Shown one piece after another: positions 19,587 through 28,397 of a stretch of 64,000 nucleotides of DNA. Source of the DNA: Corynebacterium doosanense CAU 212 = DSM 45436. Lineage in GTDB: Bacteria > Actinomycetota > Actinomycetes > Mycobacteriales > Mycobacteriaceae. A model generated the notes under the pieces. It made no database searches. It was not told where the DNA came from and saw only the letters and a program-made list of their open reading frames with translations. Location: contig NZ_CP006764.1 of assembly GCF_000767055.1 (NCBI RefSeq), positions 1,550,001 through 1,614,000 on the forward strand. Direction: 5' to 3'. Within the stretch, counting starts at the first letter, position 1; each line of letters opens with the position of its first letter. The position numbers and the translations under genes were made by a program.

Positions 19587-20260
19587 TGCCCACCCTCGCA
19601 GTCGTCACCGCCGGGCTGTCCACGCCCTCGTCCACCCGCCAGATCGCCGACCAGATCGCCTCGGCGGTCCAGGCGGCGGTTACCACCCGCGGCGAGGGGC
19701 TTGAGGTGCAGGTCATCGAGGTTTCCGAGCTCACCAACGACCTGGCCAAGGTCATGACCACCGGCATCCCCTCCCCTGCGCTGGACCGCGCGAAGGAGCA
19801 GCTCTCCGCCGCGGACGGCCTGGTGGTGGTCACGCCGATCTTCAAGGCCAGCTACTCGGGGTTGTTCAAGATGTTCTTCGATGCGCTCGACGACGACGCG
19901 ATCAACGCCATGCCCACCATCATCGCGGCCACCGCCGGCACCGCCCGGCACTCGCTGGCCCTGGAGTTCGCGGTGCGCCCGCTGCTGGTTTACATGCACG
20001 CCGACGTCGTGCCCACCTCGCTGTTCGCCGCCACCGAGGACTTCGGCAACTCCGAGGGCGCTGGTTTTACGCGCCGCGTCGGTCGCGCGGCCGCGGAGCT
20101 GGCCGAGCGCATGCTCGGCGGCTCGGGCGCGGTCGGCGGTCTCGGCGGCGTGACGGCCGAGGGGCAGTCCGGGGCGCGGCGCCGTAACTCCGGCGTCTCC
20201 CCCGACACCGAGGTCACGCCCTTCACGGAGATGCTCAGAGGGTTGGACGGGCGCGGGTAG
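19586..20260 (+). CDS. NADPH-dependent FMN reductase (CE1759-type)
   Basis: 224-aa flavodoxin-fold reductase that should supply reduced FMN to the preceding monooxygenase. The N-terminal phosphate-binding loop lies in VTAGLSTPSSTRQIAD. VVVTPIFKASYSGLFKMFFD is the conserved FMN-binding segment, and AGTARHSLALEFAVRPLLVYM follows. The ATG at 19586 overlaps the upstream TAA, so translation is coupled. The C-terminal ~60 residues are Gly-rich and variable. Confidence 0.9.
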   Translation: MPTLAVVTAGLSTPSSTRQIADQIASAVQAAVTTRGEGLEVQVIEVSELTNDLAKVMTTGIPSPALDRAKEQLSAADGLVVVTPIFKASYSGLFKMFFDALDDDAINAMPTIIAATAGTARHSLALEFAVRPLLVYMHADVVPTSLFAATEDFGNSEGAGFTRRVGRAAAELAERMLGGSGAVGGLGGVTAEGQSGARRRNSGVSPDTEVTPFTEMLRGLDGRG

Positions 20261-20271
20261 TTCAGCCGGGC

Positions 20272-20417
20272 GTTCTACACACTCACAAACTCGGCGGATT
20301 CGGGGTGGAATCCGCGGGTTTGTGAGTACTGGGAACGTGGCAGACCCGCGGACGTTCCACGTACTCACAAACTCGGCGGATTCGGCCCACAAACCCCCAA
20401 GCCGTGAGTACGTAGAA
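20272..20417. repeat. Two copies of a palindromic intergenic repeat (ACTCACAAAC type)
   Basis: Copy 1 (20272-20336) is a hairpin with outer arms ACTCACAAAC (20281-20290) and GTTTGTGAGT (20318-20327) and an inner GGATTC/GAATCC stem. Copy 2 (20353-20417) repeats ACTCACAAACTCGGCGGATT and is framed by GTACTCAC and GTGAGTAC. Both are bordered by GTTCnAC or GTAGAAC-like words. Related units occur at 49440-49920, so this is a dispersed repeat family. The rest of the 20261-20528 gap shows only the sdaA ribosome-binding region. Confidence 0.8.
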
Positions 20418-20528
20418 CGCACTGTGACCCGGGGACCCGGGGCCCGCCACCACGCCACGTAGGATGGCCGGGACAACTCGACGGTCACCCCCGTCACCCC
20501 AACGTCCAGCAAGGAGTGTGAGATCCAC

Positions 20529-21914
20529 ATGACTATCAGCGCAGTCGACCTCTTCAGCATCGGCATCGGCCCGTCCTCATCCCACACCGTCGGCCCCATG
20601 CGCGCCGCGCTGAGTTTCATCGACTCCCTGGACACCTTCCCCGCCCGCGTGCGCGTCGATCTGCGCGGCTCCCTCGCCGCCACCGGCCGCGGCCACGGCA
20701 CGGACCGCGCCACCATCCTCGGCCTGGTGGGCTGGACCCCCACCACCGTCACCGCCGACGTGCGTCCGGTTCTGGGAGAGCCTATCGACGCCCGCGGCCA
20801 CCTCTCCGGCCCTTCGGGAGAACTCGATTACGAACTCAACATGAACCCCGTCCCGGTCCCCGAGCACCCCAACTGCCTCATCTTCGACGCCTGGGACGCC
20901 GACGGAAACGTACTGGCCGAGGGTGTGGAGTACTTCTCCGTCGGCGGCGGTTTTGTCTCCACCCGCCAGGAGCTCGAGGACCAGGGCGCGGGCATCGCGG
21001 CCGCGGCGCAGCATGACGAGTCCGTCCCGCACCCGTTCTCCACCTGGGAGGACCTGCGCGCGATCTGCGACGAGACCGGCATGTCCATCGCCGAGGTCAT
21101 GCTGGCCAACGAGGCCGCCATCCACGGCGACGCCCAGGTCACCCTCGATCACCTCGACACCGTCTGGGACGCCATGCAGGACTGCGTCACCTCCGGCCTC
21201 GCGGCCCGGGGAACGCTTCCCGGTGGCCTCGACGTGCGCCGCCGCGCCCCCGACCTGCTGGACAAGCTGAAGAACCGCGACTCCGACGACGTCACCCACG
21301 GCCTGCCCGCCATGGACTGGATCAACCTCTACGCCCTGGCGGTCAACGAGGAGAACGCCGCCGGCGGCCGCGTGGTCACCGCCCCGACCAACGGCGCCGC
21401 CGGCATCATCCCGGCCGTCATGCACTACGCCAAGGACTTCGTCGGCGCGTTCCTGCGCGAGCGCTCCCGCGAGTTCCTGCTCACGTCGGCGGCGGTGGGC
21501 ATCATCATCAAGGAGAACGCGTCGATCTCCGGCGCGGAGGTCGGCTGTCAGGGTGAGGTCGGCTCGGCATCATCCATGGCCGCCGCCGGCCTGTGCGCCA
21601 TCGAGGGCGGCTCCCCGGCCCAGGTCGGCAACGCGGCGGAGATCGCGCTCGAGCACAACCTCGGCCTGACCTGCGACCCCGTCGGCGGACTGGTGCAGAT
21701 CCCCTGCATCGAGCGCAACGCCATCGGCGGCGTCAAGGCCGTCAACGCGGCGCGCCTGGCGCTCAACGGCGACGGCGATCACCGAGTCACGCTTGACGAC
21801 GTCGTGCACACCATGGCCGCGACCGGCCGAGACATGCTCACCAAGTACAAGGAGACCTCGACCGGCGGGCTGGCCACGCGCCTCGGCTTCCCGGTGGCAC
21901 TCACGGAGTGCTAG
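20529..21914 (+). CDS. sdaA: L-serine ammonia-lyase, single-chain iron-sulfur type
   Basis: Deaminates L-serine to pyruvate and ammonia using a [4Fe-4S] cluster. The 461-aa protein has the N-terminal beta domain ([24 protein letters not shown]) and the alpha domain. Cluster-ligand cysteines lie in [20 protein letters not shown] and [22 protein letters not shown]. The start is preceded by AAGGAGTGTGAGATCCAC, a good ribosome-binding site. It ends 4 bp from the convergent AbiEii gene. Confidence 0.95.
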   Translation: MTISAVDLFSIGIGPSSSHTVGPMRAALSFIDSLDTFPARVRVDLRGSLAATGRGHGTDRATILGLVGWTPTTVTADVRPVLGEPIDARGHLSGPSGELDYELNMNPVPVPEHPNCLIFDAWDADGNVLAEGVEYFSVGGGFVSTRQELEDQGAGIAAAAQHDESVPHPFSTWEDLRAICDETGMSIAEVMLANEAAIHGDAQVTLDHLDTVWDAMQDCVTSGLAARGTLPGGLDVRRRAPDLLDKLKNRDSDDVTHGLPAMDWINLYALAVNEENAAGGRVVTAPTNGAAGIIPAVMHYAKDFVGAFLRERSREFLLTSAAVGIIIKENASISGAEVGCQGEVGSASSMAAAGLCAIEGGSPAQVGNAAEIALEHNLGLTCDPVGGLVQIPCIERNAIGGVKAVNAARLALNGDGDHRVTLDDVVHTMAATGRDMLTKYKETSTGGLATRLGFPVALTEC

Positions 21915-21918
21915 GCGT

Positions 21919-22812
21919 TCAGATCTCGCTGATTTTCCCCGTCAGCCAGTCGCGGGCGGCCCCAATTTCCTCGAGCACGGGACTCTGACCGTCCACTACA
22001 GTCTCGTCTCTTGCCAGCCGATACCTGTCCTCCCAGCCGTCCATCGGCCTCAGTGGTACCGGCGGCCACGATTGGGCGCGCCGGAAAGCAAAAGTGCGTT
22101 CGCAGTAGGTTCGAAGCTTGCTTACGTTCGGCCCTGCGGACCACAGAAGTTGCAGATCGACCAGGTCTTGGGGGCGCTCATCGCCGAGAAAAGTCAGAGC
22201 GTGAATCTTCTGCGCAATCTGAAACTCCAGATCAATCAAAAGTACGGGTTGCAGATCTCCGAAGCCGAAGTGCCCATTGAGCTCGATCAACTCCGCATCG
22301 ACAGTTCTCGAGTGCGATGCGGCTTCTCCGACCTCCGGATCCGCCACCTCAACATCGAGGGAAGACCAGGGCTTTCCCAGAAATTCAAGGGTCACCTTGA
22401 ACGGGTGCATGAGATACTGGGGTTTTTCCAGGCCAGGGTCGTGCACCGGAAACCGCTTTAGTGAACCCGTGAAAGCCACTCGATCGGGAGCTTCCGGGTT
22501 CTTCTTCTTCGCGCCTTTCGACGCAGGCACACTTCCCCAGCCCTCGCGGAGTCGCGTAGCAAAGTCCTCCGTCAAGAGATCGCTGCGATCCGCTGAGAAC
22601 ACGTCGAGATCCGCAGTAGCGCGTGTGCCGGCTTCACCCATGCGTAGCTTGATGCCCATTCCACCCTTGACCGCGACGCCGGAGGGAAGCATCTGCGAGA
22701 TGATCATCGCGGCGAGCATTCTCCGGACCCTCGCCTCAGATGTCTGATGCATGCGCGCAACGGTCCGCACCCGGTCATTGAGCTGGGCAGTGTTCAGCGG
22801 TGGAGTATTCAC
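21919..22812 (-). CDS. AbiEii-type nucleotidyltransferase toxin (type IV TA)
   Basis: Putative toxin of an AbiE system, 297 aa. The nucleotidyltransferase signature is clear: [11 protein letters not shown] (about residues 52-62), then ATADLDVF with the catalytic aspartates. [13 protein letters not shown] near residue 230 matches the conserved C-terminal (K/R)xxD motif. I use GTG 22812, whose GTGA overlaps the antitoxin stop; the open frame upstream is antisense to nothing useful. AbiE systems cause phage abortive infection and maintain adjacent DNA. Base composition is lower in GC and codon use less biased than in the flanking core genes, consistent with acquisition. Confidence 0.85.
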   Translation of the reverse strand: MNTPPLNTAQLNDRVRTVARMHQTSEARVRRMLAAMIISQMLPSGVAVKGGMGIKLRMGEAGTRATADLDVFSADRSDLLTEDFATRLREGWGSVPASKGAKKKNPEAPDRVAFTGSLKRFPVHDPGLEKPQYLMHPFKVTLEFLGKPWSSLDVEVADPEVGEAASHSRTVDAELIELNGHFGFGDLQPVLLIDLEFQIAQKIHALTFLGDERPQDLVDLQLLWSAGPNVSKLRTYCERTFAFRRAQSWPPVPLRPMDGWEDRYRLARDETVVDGQSPVLEEIGAARDWLTGKISEI

Positions 22813-23354
22813 GATGAATATTCCTTTGTCTGCAACCGAAGCGCCTCGCAGTCTTGTTTGTCCACTAGCCCGAGCCCCATTGCCTGGTCGACCATCGATT
22901 CCCATCTCAGAAGTGACGGCCGCCCACGAACATCGGCCAACGCCTGTGCAACAGTTGTCGCCAGGATTCCCTCGTACGACGTCACGTTCTCGTCCGAAAT
23001 ATCAGTCCGTCGCTCAAGTGCCAGCCATTCCGGCAGCGTCCGGCGAACCCGACGTGTGGTGGCGACACGAATCTTCGGAGGATTGAACTGTCCCACTCCG
23101 ACTAGATCCAAGACGGCCTCACAGTGCAGCATTGCTCGCTCTCCGGCCAGTTTGACCGCGAGGGCCGGTTGGGAAAATCGGGTCAGTGGAACATCCGCGT
23201 GCATGTAAACCCCGTTGCCGAAAGAATCCAACGCTTCCCGCTGAGCCAGCTTCCGTAGTTCCACTGCCGGAATTCCTGCTTCCTCAGCGTCACGCACGGT
23301 AACTATCCCATGCTGATGTGCAGCGATCTCCCAGAGATCTCGCCGATAGGTCAT
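22809..23354 (-). CDS. AbiEi-type antitoxin / transcriptional regulator
   Basis: 181-aa antitoxin. The N-terminal winged-HTH reads DLWEIAAHQHGIVTVRDAEEAGIPAVELRKLAQREALDSFGNGVYMH (shown here in part) as in AbiEi_4 proteins. The C-terminal antitoxin domain ends [19 protein letters not shown]. It precedes and overlaps the toxin by 4 bp, the usual antitoxin-first order. AbiEi proteins repress their own promoter by binding inverted repeats. The strong palindromes upstream (23535-23687) are candidates for this, though they lie 180 bp or more from the start codon. Confidence 0.85.
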   Translation of the reverse strand: MTYRRDLWEIAAHQHGIVTVRDAEEAGIPAVELRKLAQREALDSFGNGVYMHADVPLTRFSQPALAVKLAGERAMLHCEAVLDLVGVGQFNPPKIRVATTRRVRRTLPEWLALERRTDISDENVTSYEGILATTVAQALADVRGRPSLLRWESMVDQAMGLGLVDKQDCEALRLQTKEYSS

Positions 23355-23534
23355 TGCCCCTCCCCTTTCGTCAAAACCGTACCATATTCGGTACGGTTCT
23401 GACGATTTTTCCCCAAGAGGACCTCCGTCGGGTCTTCAAACCCCGAAACGACAGTTCAGCAAACTGCACATGGTCAGCCCCAGTCCACGCCAGGCTTGCC
23501 ACGACCACCCCGCTCAAGGCCCCGCCCCCTGTCC

Positions 23535-23594
23535 TTCGAATAGCTTCGGTCGGACACTTCGTGCCCACGAAGTGTCCGACCGAAGCTATTCGAA
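23535..23594. repeat. Perfect inverted repeat, 29-bp arms with 2-nt centre
   Basis: The arms 23535-23563 and 23566-23594 are exact reverse complements (left arm begins TTCGAATAGCTTCGG and ends CACTTCGTG) around a CC centre. Extension outward is interrupted by one mismatch. It lies between the AbiE antitoxin start and the hisS 3' end, in a 350-bp gap with no gene. There is no U-tract, so it does not look like an ordinary intrinsic terminator. Confidence 0.95.
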
Positions 23595-23617
23595 AGATAG
23601 CCCGGGGCACAGAAACC

Positions 23618-23687
23618 TCGACCACGGTTGCTCGACCACAATGTGCCTGACCCCCGATCCACATTGCGGTCGACAAACCGTGGTCGA
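23618..23687. repeat. Nested inverted repeat next to hisS 3' end
   Basis: Outer arms TCGACCACGGTT (23618-23629) and AACCGTGGTCGA (23676-23687) are perfect. Inner arms TCGACCACAATGTG (23632-23645) and CACATTGCGGTCGA (23660-23673) match with one mismatch. The left half thus holds two direct copies of TCGACCAC. It ends 17 bp from the hisS stop and could serve as its transcript end, but there is no T-run. Confidence 0.88.
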
Positions 23688-23704
23688 ACAAACCCCCCGA
23701 GAAA

Positions 23705-24988
23705 CTAGCGCCCGAGCCGCGCCACCAGCTCGCCCACCACGGCATCCAGCGACACCGAGGTCTGCGACTGGTCGGCCATGTCCTTGACGGCGACGGTGGA
23801 GTCGGCAAGCTCCTGCTCGCCGAGCACCAGCGCGAACCGCGCATGCGACCGGTCGGCACCCTTCATCGCGCCCTTGAGGCCGCGGTCGCCGTAGGACATG
23901 TCGCTCGCAACCCCGGCGGCGCGCAGCGCGTCCACCAGCAGCGCCATCCGAACCTTGGCGTCGGCACCGAGCGCGACGCCATAGACGTCGACACGCCGGT
24001 CCACGCCGTCCAGAACAACGCCCTCCGCCTCCAGTGCCAGGACGGTGCGGTCGACGCCGAGGCCGTAGCCTATGCCGGAGAGGTCCTGGCCGCCGAGCTG
24101 GGCCATGAGGCCGTCGTAACGCCCGCCGCCGCCGATGCCGGACTGGGCACCGAGGCCGTCGTGGACGAACTCGAAGGTGGTCTTGGTGTAGTAGTCCAGG
24201 CCGCGGACCATGCGGGGGTTGACCTCATAGGCAACGCCCATTGAATCCAGCAGTCCGGTGACCGTCTCATAGTGCGCGCGGCACGAGTCGCAGAGGTGGT
24301 CGAGCATGAGCGGCGCGTCGGCGGTCATTTCGCGGACCTCCGGGCGTTTGTCGTCGAGCACACGCAGGGGGTTGATCTCGGCGCGTCGGCGGGTGTCGTC
24401 GTCAAGCGGCAGTTCAAAGAGGAAGGACTGCAGTTTCGAGCGGTAGGCGGGGCGGCAGGTGTCGTCGCCCAGGCTGGTGAGTTCGAGGCGGAAGCCGGTG
24501 AGGCCGAGCGCGCGGAAGGAGCGGTCGGCGAGGGCGATGACCTCGGCGTCGAGGGCCGGGTCGTCGATGCCGATGGCCTCCACGCCGACCTGCTGGAGCT
24601 GGCGGTAGCGCCCGGCCTGGGGGCGTTCGTAGCGGAAGAAGGGCCCGTAGTAGTTGAGTTTGACGGGCAGCTGGCCGCGGTCGAGGCTGTGCTCGATGAC
24701 CGAGCGCATGACGCCGGCGGTGCCCTCGGGGCGCAGGGTGACGGAGCGGTCGCCGCGGTCGGCGAAGGTGTACATCTCCTTCGAGACCACGTCGGTGGAC
24801 TCGCCGACTCCGCGGGCGAAGAGGTTGGTGTCCTCGAAGATGGGCAGCTCGATGTGCTGGTAGCCGGCCAGGTGCGCCTGCCGGGCGAACTCGTCGCGCA
24901 CGCGTAGGAACGTCGCCGAGACGGGCGGGACGTAGTCGGGCACGCCCTTGGGGGCGGACAGGGCCTGGAACTTCTTCTTGTCACTCAC
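23705..24988 (-). CDS. hisS: Histidyl-tRNA synthetase
   Basis: Class II synthetase for tRNA-His, 427 aa from GTG 24988 ([19 protein letters not shown]). The earlier in-frame ATG at 25099 lies inside the MBL-fold gene and was rejected. Class II motif 2 is visible in [23 protein letters not shown] (part). The histidine-specific segments [12 protein letters not shown] and GGGRYDGL are present, followed by the C-terminal anticodon-binding domain. It starts 11 bp after the MBL-fold gene, so tpx-MBL-hisS is probably one transcript. Confidence 0.96.
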   Translation of the reverse strand: MSDKKKFQALSAPKGVPDYVPPVSATFLRVRDEFARQAHLAGYQHIELPIFEDTNLFARGVGESTDVVSKEMYTFADRGDRSVTLRPEGTAGVMRSVIEHSLDRGQLPVKLNYYGPFFRYERPQAGRYRQLQQVGVEAIGIDDPALDAEVIALADRSFRALGLTGFRLELTSLGDDTCRPAYRSKLQSFLFELPLDDDTRRRAEINPLRVLDDKRPEVREMTADAPLMLDHLCDSCRAHYETVTGLLDSMGVAYEVNPRMVRGLDYYTKTTFEFVHDGLGAQSGIGGGGRYDGLMAQLGGQDLSGIGYGLGVDRTVLALEAEGVVLDGVDRRVDVYGVALGADAKVRMALLVDALRAAGVASDMSYGDRGLKGAMKGADRSHARFALVLGEQELADSTVAVKDMADQSQTSVSLDAVVGELVARLGR

Positions 24989-24999
24989 AGGCCCATACC

Positions 25000-25611
25000 T
25001 TACAGAGCGGTCAGGAAGGGGTTGCTCGCACGTTCCGTAGCCATCGTGGTCGTGGGTCCGTGCCCGGGCAGCACCGCCAGCGCATCCGGCAGAGACCACA
25101 CCGGCCCGCGCAGCGACGCATCCATCGCCGCCGGGTCCGAGCCCGGCAGATCGGTGCGCCCGATGGACCCGCGGAACAGCACGTCCCCGGCGAAGACAAA
25201 CTCGGAGTGCACCAGCAGGCAGGATCCCGGGGAGTGCCCAGGAGTGTGGCGCACCACGAACGACTCGCCGAAGAAGGACAGCTCGGAGCCGTCGGTGAGG
25301 GGGCGGAGGTCGTCGATACGCTCCATGTTCTCCGCGTCGAACAGTGCCCGGGACTGCTCGGACACACCCGCACCCGCCGCGAGCATGAATTCGTCGTCCG
25401 GGTGGATGTACACGGGCACACCGAACGCGCCGGCGTCGCGGGTGTGGTCGATGTGGCCGTGGGTGAGCAGGACGGTGTCGACACGCAGGCCCAGCGACAT
25501 GACACGATCGTAGGAGTGCATGCCCGGGTCGACGACCACGCAGGAGTCCCCGTCGGAGATGACGTAGGTGTTGGTCTTGTAGGGCCCAGCGGCGAATCCG
25601 GAGAGCTGCAC
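25000..25611 (-). CDS. MBL-fold metallo-hydrolase (glyoxalase II-like)
   Basis: 203-aa metallo-beta-lactamase fold hydrolase. The zinc motif [12 protein letters not shown], the second His in [16 protein letters not shown], the Asp in [20 protein letters not shown] and the C-terminal LPGHGP motif are all in place. The likely activity is thioester hydrolysis as in glyoxalase II or YcbL, but substrate specificity cannot be read. The last base of the tpx stop coincides with the first base of this gene. Confidence 0.9.
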   Translation of the reverse strand: MQLSGFAAGPYKTNTYVISDGDSCVVVDPGMHSYDRVMSLGLRVDTVLLTHGHIDHTRDAGAFGVPVYIHPDDEFMLAAGAGVSEQSRALFDAENMERIDDLRPLTDGSELSFFGESFVVRHTPGHSPGSCLLVHSEFVFAGDVLFRGSIGRTDLPGSDPAAMDASLRGPVWSLPDALAVLPGHGPTTTMATERASNPFLTAL

Positions 25612-26108
25612 TACTTCAGCGCCGCCTCGGCACCGTCGTAGTCCGGTTCCTGGCCGATCTCCGGCACGAGTTCGGTGTAGACGACCTTGTGGTCGGTGTC
25701 GGTGACCACGACGGCGCGCGCGAGCAGGCCCTTGAGCGGCGAGCCCTCGAGGGTGACGCCGAAGTCCTCGCCGAAGCTGGAGCGGAAGGTCGAGCCGGAG
25801 GTCACGCGGTCGATGCCCTCGGCGCCGCAGAAACGTGCGTGGGCGAAGGGCAGGTCGCGGGAGACGCAGAGGACGGCGGTGTCGTCGTGGCGCTCACCGA
25901 GCTTGTTGAACTTGCGCACCGAGTGCGCGCACACGCCCGTGTCCACGGACGGGAAAATGTTCAGCACCAGGCGCTTTCCCGCGAAGTCCTCCCGGGTGAC
26001 CTCCCCGAGCTCGGTGTCCACGAGGGTGAAGTCCGGCAGCGTGTCGCCGACGGCCGGCAGCTCCCCGGAGAGGGACGTGGGGTCATTCTTGAAAGTTACG
26101 GTAGCCAT
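25611..26108 (-). CDS. tpx: Thiol peroxidase (atypical 2-Cys peroxiredoxin)
   Basis: Reduces hydroperoxides with thioredoxin or related reductants. The 165-aa protein has the peroxidatic Cys60 in [14 protein letters not shown] and the resolving Cys94 in [14 protein letters not shown], the Tpx arrangement. It is the first gene of the minus-strand group with the MBL hydrolase and hisS, and is divergent from the cyclophilin gene. Confidence 0.95.
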   Translation of the reverse strand: MATVTFKNDPTSLSGELPAVGDTLPDFTLVDTELGEVTREDFAGKRLVLNIFPSVDTGVCAHSVRKFNKLGERHDDTAVLCVSRDLPFAHARFCGAEGIDRVTSGSTFRSSFGEDFGVTLEGSPLKGLLARAVVVTDTDHKVVYTELVPEIGQEPDYDGAEAALK

Positions 26109-26238
26109 GTCCCCCGAGGATAGCCACGCTTATCGACGCCCGCCCAGCGCCCTCGCCGCTTCCAGCACACCCGTCCGCGTTAGACTTGCCCCTGTCAGTA
26201 GTCCACTTCTCCACCGAACACGTAGGGACCGGCCACGG

Positions 26239-27090
26239 ATGAGCACCAACCAAGAACGCGGCGACAAAGCCCTGTCCAACCTGGAGCGCGAGCTGAAGTC
26301 GCGCGAACGCAAGAATAAGGCCCGCCCCCTCGGCGTCATCGCGGCCTCGGCCGCGGCGATTCTGCTGATCGGCGGTGGCGTCGTCTTTTTCGCCACCCGC
26401 GACTCAGGCGAAGAGACCACCGCCCAGGACGAGACGTCCACCTCCGCGGAGAGCACCACGCCGGAGGCGACCTACGAGCCGCTGGCGATGAAGCGCGACA
26501 CTCCGCTGCCCGCGACCGTGACCTGCGACTACCGCGACACCGGCGAGGAGGCCAACGACGCCACCGTCCCGGCCAAGGACAACATCTCCACCGAGGGCAC
26601 CGTCACCGTCACCCTGGAGACGAACAAGGGCCCGATCCCCATGGATCTGGACCGTTCCGTCGCGCCGTGCACGGTCAACGCCGTGGAGCACCTCGCCCAG
26701 GAGAAGTACTTCGACGACACCGTCTGCCACCGCATCACCACGCAGGGCATCTACGTCCTGCAGTGCGGCGACCCCACGGGCACCGGCTCGGGCGGGCCGG
26801 GCTTCGAGTTCGACAACGAGTACCCCACCGATGAGGCCGGCGGTTCCCAGGAGTCCGTGACCTACCCGCGCGGTTCCATCGCCATGGCCAACGCCGGCGA
26901 GGGCACCAACGGTTCGCAGTTCTTCCTCAACTACGACGACTCCCCGCTGCCGCCGAGCTACACCTACTTCGGTCAGATCACGGAGGAAGGCTTGTCGACG
27001 CTCGATGCCATCGCCGACGCCGGAGCCGACGGGGGCGCTCCCGACGGACAGCCCGCCGAACAGGTCGTCATCGAGCACGCCACGGTGTGA
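26239..27090 (+). CDS. Membrane-anchored cyclophilin-type peptidyl-prolyl isomerase
   Basis: 283-aa protein. A cytoplasmic basic/coiled N-terminus (about 30 residues, NLERELKSRERKNKA) leads to one TM helix (about 33-54) and a Thr/Glu-rich linker. The cyclophilin domain contains FDDTVCHRITTQGIYVLQCG, DPTGTGSGGPGFEFDNEYP and SQFFLNY, the family core. The start is ATG 26239 (MSTNQERGDKAL). Isomerase activity on exported proteins is inferred from the topology. Confidence 0.92.
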   Translation: MSTNQERGDKALSNLERELKSRERKNKARPLGVIAASAAAILLIGGGVVFFATRDSGEETTAQDETSTSAESTTPEATYEPLAMKRDTPLPATVTCDYRDTGEEANDATVPAKDNISTEGTVTVTLETNKGPIPMDLDRSVAPCTVNAVEHLAQEKYFDDTVCHRITTQGIYVLQCGDPTGTGSGGPGFEFDNEYPTDEAGGSQESVTYPRGSIAMANAGEGTNGSQFFLNYDDSPLPPSYTYFGQITEEGLSTLDAIADAGADGGAPDGQPAEQVVIEHATV

Positions 27091-27178
27091 TTGTAGATAC
27101 TCCTGTGGCGGAAGAGAACTCCACTTCGGGCATTTCTTAACGCCAGGTAAGGGGCAGGTTAATAGTTGCTATTTGGTG

Positions 27179-27207
27179 TTGCGCCAGGTGAAACCGGCCG
27201 TTATAGT
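27179..27207 (+). promoter_or_regulatory. Probable sigma-A-type promoter for the small secreted protein
   Basis: TTGCGC (27179-27184) and TATAGT (27202-27207) are separated by 17 bp. They stand about 60 bp upstream of ATG 27266, in a locally AT-richer segment. The -10 is close to consensus and the -35 is weak. Confidence 0.55.
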
Positions 27208-27265
27208 TCCGGTTCGTAGCGAGACATCTGCTCCCCCGTATTTTCCAAGATTGGAAGTTCCACAA

Positions 27266-27583
27266 ATGAACAAGTTCCGCAACAGCCTCGTCGCAGTGGC
27301 CACCGCCTTCGCCGTCACCACCGCTGGCGTCTCCGTCGCTTCGGCTGCAGAGGCCGACTCCAGCTCCCTCGAGAGACTCGACCTCGGTTCCAGCAACACC
27401 GGTACCGAGACCGACACCCCGACCGAGCCCGGTCAAGAGACGGACAACGGCTCCAGCGACTACTTCTTCGATGACGAAGGCGAGTTCGAAATCAAGAAAC
27501 TCACCGGCATCTTCACCGCCATCACCGGTGCCATCGGCGTGCTGACCGCCATTTACACCTTCGTCAACCGCTTCACCAAGTAA
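27266..27583 (+). CDS. Small secreted protein with C-terminal hydrophobic segment
   Basis: 105-aa protein with a clear Sec signal peptide (MNKFRNSLVAVATAFAVTTAGVSVASA, cleavage near 28; sequence shown exceeds no single domain). An acidic, Ser/Thr/Asp-rich middle follows, then a C-terminal amphipathic or hydrophobic stretch (about 80-100, IFTAITGAIGVLTAIYTFVN). I recognise no enzyme domain. It has its own promoter and a strong intrinsic terminator, suggesting an abundant monocistronic mRNA. Position after the cyclophilin gene resembles a conserved small secreted protein in C. glutamicum. A membrane-inserting or pore-like role would fit the tail but is only a guess. Confidence 0.8.
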   Translation: MNKFRNSLVAVATAFAVTTAGVSVASAAEADSSSLERLDLGSSNTGTETDTPTEPGQETDNGSSDYFFDDEGEFEIKKLTGIFTAITGAIGVLTAIYTFVNRFTK

Positions 27584-27597
27584 GCACCTGACGCTCC

Positions 27598-27629
27598 AAC
27601 GCCGCCCGCACATGCGGGCGGCGTTTTTT
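27598..27629 (+). terminator. Rho-independent terminator
   Basis: 13-bp perfect arms (27598-27610 and 27613-27625, AACGCCGCCCGCA and its complement) are followed by a run of T ending at 27629. It lies 15 bp after the small secreted protein's stop. Confidence 0.93.
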
Positions 27630-27764
27630 GCACGCCCGGGCCGCGGTGAAACGCGAGGCGACCCGGCCATAAACCATATACCTCCCAGGGGTACACCAGT
27701 CGGTGTCAAGAGTTTTCGATCCGGCAATCGCCTAAAGATCCGCCAGAAAGGAAGAACAGTCGCC

Positions 27765-28328
27765 ATGACACGCCGACTTATCCTCGCCACCGCGGCCACC
27801 CTGGGAGCGCTGACGCTTAGCGCCTGCTCCACCGCCGATGAACCGGAGCAGACCCCCGCGACCTCCGCCACGCATGACCACGAATCGATGCAGCACGATC
27901 ACGCCCAGGACGGGGGCGCTCCCCCGGGCGGCATCGTCGAGGCCACCGATGCGACCTACCCGGTCGGCACCGACGTCACCGTGCTGGCCGATCACATGCC
28001 CGGCATGGAGGGCGAGAAAGGCACCATCACCGGCGCCTTTGACACCACGGCTTACGCGGTGAGCTACACGCCCACCGACGGTTCTGACCCGGTCGTGAAC
28101 CACAAGTGGGTGGTTCACGAGGAGCTGGAGAACCCCGGTCCCGCCCCACTCGCGGACGGCACCGAGGTCGTGCTCACGGCCGAGCACATGGCGGGCATGT
28201 CGGGTGCCACCGCCACCATCGACTCCTCCACCCAGGAGACCGTCTACATGGTGGACATTGAGGCCGACGGCATGACGATGACCAACCACAAGTGGGCCGT
28301 GGAGAGCGAGCTCGAACCCGCGAAGTAG
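27765..28328 (+). CDS. YdhK-family (DUF1541) lipoprotein with two repeats
   Basis: 187-aa lipoprotein. The signal peptide ends in a lipobox, LTLSAC, with Cys at about residue 22. A His/Asp/Met-rich stretch (HDHESMQHDHAQD) and two tandem YdhK repeats follow. Each repeat has a HMxGMxGxxxTI segment and ends NHKWxVxxEL. The His/Met content suggests metal, possibly copper, binding at the cell surface, but this is inference. ATG 27765 follows AGAAAGGAAGAACAGTCGCC. The frame is open to 27612, which has no coding character. Confidence 0.87.
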   Translation: MTRRLILATAATLGALTLSACSTADEPEQTPATSATHDHESMQHDHAQDGGAPPGGIVEATDATYPVGTDVTVLADHMPGMEGEKGTITGAFDTTAYAVSYTPTDGSDPVVNHKWVVHEELENPGPAPLADGTEVVLTAEHMAGMSGATATIDSSTQETVYMVDIEADGMTMTNHKWAVESELEPAK

Positions 28329-28343
28329 CTCCGACAACAACAA

Positions 28344-28378
28344 GACTCCCCCGCCGGCACGAGGCCGGCAAGGGAGTC
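28344..28378. terminator. Hairpin between convergent genes, probably bidirectional terminator
   Basis: GACTCCC and GCCGGC arms pair with GCCGGC and GGGAGTC around a short loop. The downstream flank on the minus strand is T-rich (TTGTTGTTGT), so it best serves the minus-strand nucleotidase gene. It may also stop the YdhK transcript. Confidence 0.6.
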
Positions 28379-28397
28379 TGCGTCTATCAGGGTGAGG

